Positions 59,487 to 64,000 of a stretch of DNA of 64,000 nucleotides are shown one piece after another; within the stretch, counting starts at the first letter, position 1, and the number at the start of each line of letters is the position of its first letter. A program made the position numbers and the translations under genes. The notes beneath the pieces are model-generated. The model was given only the letters and a program-made list of their open reading frames with translations, ran no database searches and was not told the DNA's origin. The stretch comes from WJMT01 sp964456985 (lineage in GTDB: Bacteria; Acidobacteriota; Aminicenantia; Aminicenantales; Aminicenantaceae), in contig CAYWDH010000011.1 in the NCBI GenBank assembly GCA_964456985.1, positions 7,585 to 71,584 of the forward strand. Direction: 5' to 3'.

Positions 59487-61742
59487 TTATTCCTGTTCAA
59501 TGGGCCCTTTGGAGGATTGAGAGCTCACTCCTATTATTTTCCAAACTTTTCCCTGCTTTATTATATTCCATTTGTAAATCCCTTCGAAAAGGGCTTGTTT
59601 GCTCCCGTCCCACTTGGAAGTCCCTGTGATGACTAGGGAAATGCTGACTTCAGCGTTGGTTTCATCTTTAAATCGAATGGATATATCCGAGATAAGACAC
59701 TTCAATTCATCGTAAGTCCTCATGATCCAATCAGCGTCTTCTCTTACCTCAGGAAAAAATTCCGGCGTGCAGTTCCTCTTGTAAAACGATATCAGTTTAT
59801 TGTTTTGTAAAGAATCACTGTATTCATTAACCATAGCCTTGATTTCGGGTTCTTCGATTTTTTGCTGGGACAAGAGTTTGTATTCCTTTGCTCTGGGATT
59901 CTCGGGATCGCTTTCCAAGACTTCTGCCATAACCTCAAGACTCATATTATAATTTTCCTTTTCAAATTCCTTGATGCCATTATTGACCATTTCCTCAATT
60001 CGGGCTTTTTGTCTCTTTTCTGCCTCCGCTTTTAACTCAAGGTCGCTCTTTTCCACTGGCTCTTTGACCTTTTCTTTAGGTTGGGAATCAGTCTTTTTAA
60101 TCACTTTTTCCTGGCTCTTCTTATCCGGTTCTGTTTTTACTGGCTCCTTCGAACCGGTCCCAGGGATTTTTTCCTCTTTTTTTTCGGCTTCCTTTGTTTT
60201 TCTTGCTTCAGGTACAGCCGCCTCCCGGCTCTTTTCTTCAGGCTGATCAGCTCTCACATTTGCTTCCAACTCTTTCAAGCGTTCCTGTATGCGGCTGTAT
60301 TTTTCATCTTTCGGGGCAGTCTCAAGGTATTTTTCATAAAAGGAACAAGCTTCTTCAAGATCATTTTTCTGTTCAAACAAAACCGCAAGGCTCTCATAAG
60401 CCCTTGGATCCAGGGGATTTATTTCAACGACTTTATTGTATTCAGAAACCGCCTCATCTGTTTTTCCCTCTATTTTTAAAATCTCAGCTATTTTTAATAG
60501 TGCCTCAATATCATTGGGCTCATCATCCAGGACTTTTCTAAACTGAATGAGAGCCTGTTCAAATTCATTTTCCTTGAAAAATTTCACTCCTGATGCAAAA
60601 GAGTCTTCTTCCTCTAAAGTCATATCTTCCGACAGGGCTGTATCCGGGGGCACTCCTTTATTATCTCCTTTGGAAGTACTGAGCTTCCACACAGCAAGAG
60701 CGAGGAAACAGGCTATTACAGCAATGGAAACCACGGCCAGGACTTTCTTAACGCTGAATTTCACAGTGATCTCCTTTGATGTAAACGGCCTGCTTTTCGG
60801 CATCACTCTCTCAGTAGTGGGGATACCTTTTTCTATATTCTTTAATTCGTCAAGAAGTTCGCTCACGTTCTGGTATCTTCTCTGCTTGTCTTTTTCCAGA
60901 CATTTGAGAATCAACCTGTTCAGTTCGTCAGGAATCTGGTCATTGAGCTCTTTTGGTTCCTTTGGCTGTTCAGTTTTATGCTTGATCGCTACACTGAGAG
61001 CTGTTTCTCCCGAAAAAGGTGTGATGCCTGTGACCATTTCATAAATAATGACTCCTAACGAATAAATATCTGAACGCTTGTCCACATCTTTTGCTGAAGC
61101 CTGTTCAGGAGACATGTATTCAGGAGTCCCAATGACTGTACCTATATCAGTGATGCCTTTGCTTCTGACAAACCGCGCGACTCCGAAATCCATGATCCGA
61201 ACATTCCCCTCTTTATCGATCATGATGTTCTGGGGTTTTAAATCCCTGTGTATAATGCCTATGCCGTGAGCTTCTGAAAGTCCTTCACAGATCTGCTTGG
61301 CTATAAATATCGCCTTTCCTGCGCTTAAAGGGCCCACCCTTTTCATGGTGCTCTTTAGATCCTCTCCTTGCACATACTCCATGATGATGTAGTAGAGACC
61401 CTTTTCCTCACCAAAATGATACATCCGGCAGACATTTCTGTGCGCGATCCTGCGGGCTAGTTTGATCTCATTGCTGAACCGTTCGATATTTTTCTCGTCA
61501 ATGGATATTTCCGGTTTTAAGAGCTTGAGAGCCACTTCCTCCTTGATTTTAATGTCTTCTACTCTGTAGACCTTCCCCATGCCCCCTCTGCCCAACTCTT
61601 CAATCACTTCATACCTGTTTGCGAACTTTATTCCTCTTCTCAGCTCATACACAGGCGTCTCAAGAGTCGCGGTCTTAGAATCGGGAAAATCCCTGGAACC
61701 GTTGTCTGATTTGTTATTGTTTCTCTTTTTCTCCCCGACCAT
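59487..61742 (-). CDS. Transmembrane Ser/Thr protein kinase with TPR repeats and C-terminal NTF2-like domain
   Basis: A 751-residue PknB-like kinase. The kinase domain (about 43-305) is complete: LGRGGMGKVY, ALKLLKPE, HRDLKPQNIMID, DFGVA, GTPEYMSPEQ. One transmembrane helix (about 330-351, VLAVVSIAVIACFLALAVW). The outer part has TPR repeats (about 375-490), a long Lys/Glu/Pro linker (about 500-590), a further helical repeat and the NTF2-like domain (about 625-745) that it shares with the SH3 protein encoded next. Unlike the kinase at 43016 it lacks the zinc ribbon and TolB-like domain. GGAG lies before the ATG and a TTGACC/TATCAT promoter upstream. Confidence 0.92.
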   Translation of the reverse strand: MVGEKKRNNNKSDNGSRDFPDSKTATLETPVYELRRGIKFANRYEVIEELGRGGMGKVYRVEDIKIKEEVALKLLKPEISIDEKNIERFSNEIKLARRIAHRNVCRMYHFGEEKGLYYIIMEYVQGEDLKSTMKRVGPLSAGKAIFIAKQICEGLSEAHGIGIIHRDLKPQNIMIDKEGNVRIMDFGVARFVRSKGITDIGTVIGTPEYMSPEQASAKDVDKRSDIYSLGVIIYEMVTGITPFSGETALSVAIKHKTEQPKEPKELNDQIPDELNRLILKCLEKDKQRRYQNVSELLDELKNIEKGIPTTERVMPKSRPFTSKEITVKFSVKKVLAVVSIAVIACFLALAVWKLSTSKGDNKGVPPDTALSEDMTLEEEDSFASGVKFFKENEFEQALIQFRKVLDDEPNDIEALLKIAEILKIEGKTDEAVSEYNKVVEINPLDPRAYESLAVLFEQKNDLEEACSFYEKYLETAPKDEKYSRIQERLKELEANVRADQPEEKSREAAVPEARKTKEAEKKEEKIPGTGSKEPVKTEPDKKSQEKVIKKTDSQPKEKVKEPVEKSDLELKAEAEKRQKARIEEMVNNGIKEFEKENYNMSLEVMAEVLESDPENPRAKEYKLLSQQKIEEPEIKAMVNEYSDSLQNNKLISFYKRNCTPEFFPEVREDADWIMRTYDELKCLISDISIRFKDETNAEVSISLVITGTSKWDGSKQALFEGIYKWNIIKQGKVWKIIGVSSQSSKGPIEQE

Positions 61743-61771
61743 AATAAGCGCTCCAGAATGGCTTTATACTA

Positions 61772-61801
61772 ATGATAGTACAGAATGAATTTACAGGTCA
61801 A
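61772..61801 (-). promoter_or_regulatory. Promoter of the kinase-SH3 operon
   Basis: On the minus strand TTGACC (61801-61796), an 18-bp spacer and TATCAT (61777-61772), the same -35 and spacing as the dispersed modules but without their other sequences. A leader of about 25 nt carries GGAG before the ATG. Confidence 0.5.
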
Positions 61802-61884
61802 TAAAAATCACTGTTAACCTGCCCTGTCCATTAAAAAATGGATGGGAAAAATCGGGTTTATTTAAAGATTTATGGTTTTTAAAG

Positions 61885-61920
61885 CAAAAAAACATCCAGA
61901 ACGATTGCCTTCTCTGGATG
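61885..61920 (-). terminator. Rho-independent terminator of the small-peptide gene
   Basis: On the minus strand CATCCAGA (61920-61913) and TCTGGATG (61900-61893) form an 8-bp perfect stem with a 12-nt loop, followed directly by a T-run (61892 downward). It lies 46 bp after the stop of the Cys-rich peptide gene. Confidence 0.75.
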
Positions 61921-61966
61921 AAATTTTATAAAGATAAAACGGCAAGAAAGAAGGACTTTATTTTAT

Positions 61967-62137
61967 CTAGGATTTGCAGTGGCCCTTGCAGGCACAGTGA
62001 CCCGTGACATTCATACATCCGGTTGCAGCTACTTCTGGACCTAATGAATTCTGAATTTTACAGGTACCGAGAACCCATTCTTCGGTCTTGCCCCGCATTA
62101 GGACGGTTAACTCCGGTCTTTTCCACTTTTTTTTCAT
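61967..62137 (-). CDS. 56-residue Cys-rich peptide, RiPP-precursor-like
   Basis: A small gene below usual size cut-offs. The peptide has a leader-like first half (KWKRPELTVLMRGKTEEWVL, residues 4-23) and a second half with Cys at 26, 41, 48, 50 and 54 and a GTCKIQNSLGPE turn. The KPELxVLxRxKxEExVLxxCK pattern followed by Cys/Gly-rich tail is one I recall from short peptide families that look like ribosomally made, modified peptides. It has purine-rich sites (AGGAGG 15 nt and GAGAG 4 nt before ATG) and its own terminator, so it is likely expressed. It lies 38 bp behind the glycosidase-like gene on the same strand. No maturation enzyme or peptidase-transporter is visible in the window. Confidence 0.6.
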   Translation of the reverse strand: MKKKWKRPELTVLMRGKTEEWVLGTCKIQNSLGPEVAATGCMNVTGHCACKGHCKS

Positions 62138-62175
62138 TTTCTCTCTTTAAATCCTCCTGGCATATGTATTCTGCA

Positions 62176-63783
62176 CTAAAAACCTTCCCCTGTCAAGATG
62201 ATTTTAACGGAAATCTTATCTTTCTTGTTGATATGAAAATCCGTATAAAGGCTTTTTTCCACTGAAGTCTCATTATAATCAAGAACATGCCCGTCAGATT
62301 CTATGGATTGTACTCTTCTCTTTTCCGGAAGAAGAATATGAAAAAAAATCTCGCTTCCGGCACAAAGGACATCCATTGAAATCTGGTCTTCCTCCTGCCT
62401 GAAGGTGTATCCGACTGACCTGCCTGAAGCCGCATAAGATGCCCGCACCTCTGTTTTTTCCACTCCGGCAGCCGCCCACCGCGGGGAGATCCGCAGCGAG
62501 TTAAAAAGCTTTGACCTATCCTCTATACCGCACAATCCCTCTATAAAAGCATACAGCATAGCGCTCGAACCCCAGGCATCCGCAGAGGAAGCCTCAGGGC
62601 TTGTGCTCGTCTCTCTTGTGGAGGGGGAACCATCAGGGAAATACCACAGATAGCTTTCTCCCGTAGAGGAAATCATTTTAAAATATCTCCTCAATATATC
62701 CACTCCATAGTGTTCGAATCCATGCTCAAAAGCCGCCTTTGAAAGCTCACCCCCGACAAGGGGCATGATCCCGCCGTTGACATAAGTCCCGGCTTTGAGT
62801 CTTTTGTCGCCGAACACTCCGTCGGGAAAAGGAGGGTCAATGGAGAACCATTCTGCAAAAGCACTGGACTGACGGCGGCGCTTTAAATATTCTTTTAATA
62901 TAGATACGGCCATTTTGTGATCCGCAGCTCCCCTGTTTATATCCATGGGATTGCTCAGGCTCAGCTGTTTTTCTTCATGGAAATCCTTTATTGTGACCGG
63001 TGTCAGCTTAACAAAATGGGTGTAGAATCTTCCGTTCCAGCACAATTCGTTCATATTGTTCCTGATCTGCTGCGCCCTCTGTCTCCATTTGTCTGCCTTA
63101 CTTTCTTTTCCCAGATAATGGCTGATAAAAGCCATGATGGAAAAAGCCTCATAGTAACCGCTGTTATCCCCATGCATGATCCCCCAAAAAGTGCGGTCAT
63201 TGATCTGAAACTGAAGCCGGTCATGCGCTCCTGCGGTATAGGCAAAATCCCAGGTATCTATGGTGTATGCTCTTTTCACAAGATCGTGTTCTTTATCCCA
63301 CCGCCACGGATGCCGGAGCACATAGAAGAGGGCTTTTTCCATGGAAGGATACATCTGTTCAAGCCACATGTCATCTCCATCCGCCTGCCATGCCAAAAAG
63401 ACCGCTTTTATGAATCGGTATTCCACATCTGCTTCAACGGGCACCCGCACGTATTTAGTCCAGTTTTCCTTCTCGCACGGAAGCTTCTCCGGAAAAACAG
63501 TGACATAGTCAAAGATACGCCCGCTTTTCGACTGGGTGTCAGCAAAATGCTGCACCGCACTCTTAAGGTCTGTCTCAAAATATTTAATAGCCCTTATCAT
63601 ACCGCTGAAATCTCTGATCCAGAGGGAATGTGTATCAGGCGTTCGGTATCCGGTTATTTTTTCTCCGTCTATCACCATTTCCATTTTGGATTTTTGTAAA
63701 AATGAACGGATCAATGGAAAGAATTCATCGAACTCCTTTTTTCCGGTTTTTATTTGAATTTCTTTCTCTTCCATGTTCCTCAC
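62176..63783 (-). CDS. (Alpha/alpha)6-barrel glycosidase-like protein
   Basis: A 535-residue cytosolic protein with the helical toroid pattern of amylo-glucosidase, GH63 and mannosylglycerate-hydrolase-type enzymes. Typical phrases: TPDTHSLWIRDFSGMIRAIKYF near residue 47 (WxRD), VPVEADVEYRFIKAVFLAWQ near 120, YTIDTWDFAYTAG near 170, GIMHGDNSGYYEAF near 200 and GTYVNGGIMPLVGGEL near 333. Acidic residues in WDFAY and in TSTSPEASSADAWG are candidates for catalysis. Substrate unknown. The frame opens with GTG 63783; ATG 63774 is equally possible. A strong promoter ends five bases upstream of the GTG, so the mRNA is leaderless or almost so. Confidence 0.75.
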   Translation of the reverse strand: MRNMEEKEIQIKTGKKEFDEFFPLIRSFLQKSKMEMVIDGEKITGYRTPDTHSLWIRDFSGMIRAIKYFETDLKSAVQHFADTQSKSGRIFDYVTVFPEKLPCEKENWTKYVRVPVEADVEYRFIKAVFLAWQADGDDMWLEQMYPSMEKALFYVLRHPWRWDKEHDLVKRAYTIDTWDFAYTAGAHDRLQFQINDRTFWGIMHGDNSGYYEAFSIMAFISHYLGKESKADKWRQRAQQIRNNMNELCWNGRFYTHFVKLTPVTIKDFHEEKQLSLSNPMDINRGAADHKMAVSILKEYLKRRRQSSAFAEWFSIDPPFPDGVFGDKRLKAGTYVNGGIMPLVGGELSKAAFEHGFEHYGVDILRRYFKMISSTGESYLWYFPDGSPSTRETSTSPEASSADAWGSSAMLYAFIEGLCGIEDRSKLFNSLRISPRWAAAGVEKTEVRASYAASGRSVGYTFRQEEDQISMDVLCAGSEIFFHILLPEKRRVQSIESDGHVLDYNETSVEKSLYTDFHINKKDKISVKIILTGEGF

Positions 63784-63788
63784 TAAGG

Positions 63789-63817
63789 CTTATACCAGAG
63801 CCGCTGCTCCAGGTCAA
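63789..63817 (-). promoter_or_regulatory. Promoter of the glycosidase-like gene, leaderless type
   Basis: On the minus strand TTGACC (63817-63812), a 17-bp spacer and TATAAG (63794-63789). Transcription should begin around 63782, at the GTG start or a few bases before the ATG at 63774. Confidence 0.6.
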
Positions 63818-63836
63818 CAGTGTTCAAATTAATCTT

Positions 63837-63852
63837 GATTATTCACGAGTCA
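63837..63852. repeat. 16-bp motif shared with 58637-58652, copy 2
   Basis: GATTATTC, two variable bases (AC) and GAGTCA, 20 bp upstream of the -35 of the glycosidase-like gene. Position and sequence suit a common regulator site for this gene and the sugar isomerase gene. Confidence 0.4.
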
Positions 63853-64000
63853 CAATTTTTTAACTAATAAAATTCAGGTGTGGCTGAAGCGACATTAAAG
63901 ATTTAGCCTTCGGATGAGGCTTTTCGAGGGTATCCGGCGAAGTCAGGCTCCGAGTATGTCTGACCCACGGACGGGGGGAGTTACGCAGGAGCCGAGAAAA
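63853..64000. other. Unassigned, structured-looking sequence at the window edge
   Basis: No gene is seen here. AGCCT and AGGCT (63905-63921) form a hairpin with a 7-nt loop and TTTT after it. GTCAG (63942) pairs with CTGAC (63960), and GGCTCC (63946) in its loop can pair with GGAGCC (63988), a pseudoknot-like layout. It may be part of a structured RNA or of an element cut by the edge. I cannot name it. Confidence 0.3.

Overview
The window reads as a chromosomal segment of an uncultured anaerobic heterotroph. The best guess is Candidatus Aminicenantes (OP8) or a related Acidobacteriota-like lineage. That rests on remembered family habits: Tricorn-type S41 and S9 peptidases, lone MacB/FtsX permeases, DUF5107-TPR proteins, TolB-coupled Ser/Thr kinases and a membrane AraC regulator. 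There is no rRNA or marker gene to prove it. I see no tRNA, rRNA, CRISPR array or intact mobile element.

Layout. 0-5 kb: tail of an S41 peptidase, a divergent three-subunit flavin/2Fe-2S amino acid dehydrogenase, a small unknown gene and pfkA. 5-10 kb: an exported glutamate-racemase-like lipoprotein, a large Tricorn-like peptidase and a cold-shock gene with its own promoter. 10-16 kb: three accessory genes (YVTN lipoprotein, unknown secreted protein, FtsX permease). 16-31.7 kb: two convergent carbohydrate operons. The plus operon has a DUF5695-like secreted protein, a GH38 mannosidase, a Gfo/Idh oxidoreductase, a UroD-like protein and a TIM-barrel protein. The minus operon has an OYE-type reductase, a flavoprotein, an SDR and a fused KDPG aldolase-KDG kinase. 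31.8-35.6 kb: nagA plus tandem phosphohexomutases, the first of which has lost its catalytic residues. 35.6-46.4 kb: accessory genes, nearly all headed by the same promoter-leader module. 46.4-64 kb: nagB, a DUF5107-TPR protein, secreted and envelope proteins, an ABC-F ATPase, a Cys/Met PLP enzyme, a sugar isomerase, a Ser/Thr kinase paired with an SH3 lipid-exported partner sharing its C-terminal domain, a tiny Cys-rich RiPP-like peptide and an (alpha/alpha)6 glycosidase-like protein.

The amino-sugar genes (nagA, nagB, a GlmM-like mutase), pfkA and the Entner-Doudoroff fusion funnel hexosamines and sugar acids into glycolysis. The peptidases and the amino acid dehydrogenase point to peptide use.

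The most striking feature is a dispersed module found nine times on the plus strand between 10.5 and 46.4 kb. It has a promoter (TTGACC, 18 bp, TATTAT) and usually a conserved roughly 80-nt leader that often carries a 17-24 codon ORF. Three copies sit just downstream of decayed fragments of an IS91-type transposase. This suggests that mobile promoter-leader cassettes have been installed in front of accessory genes. By contrast, several minus-strand genes have promoters placed so close to the start codon that their mRNAs should be leaderless.
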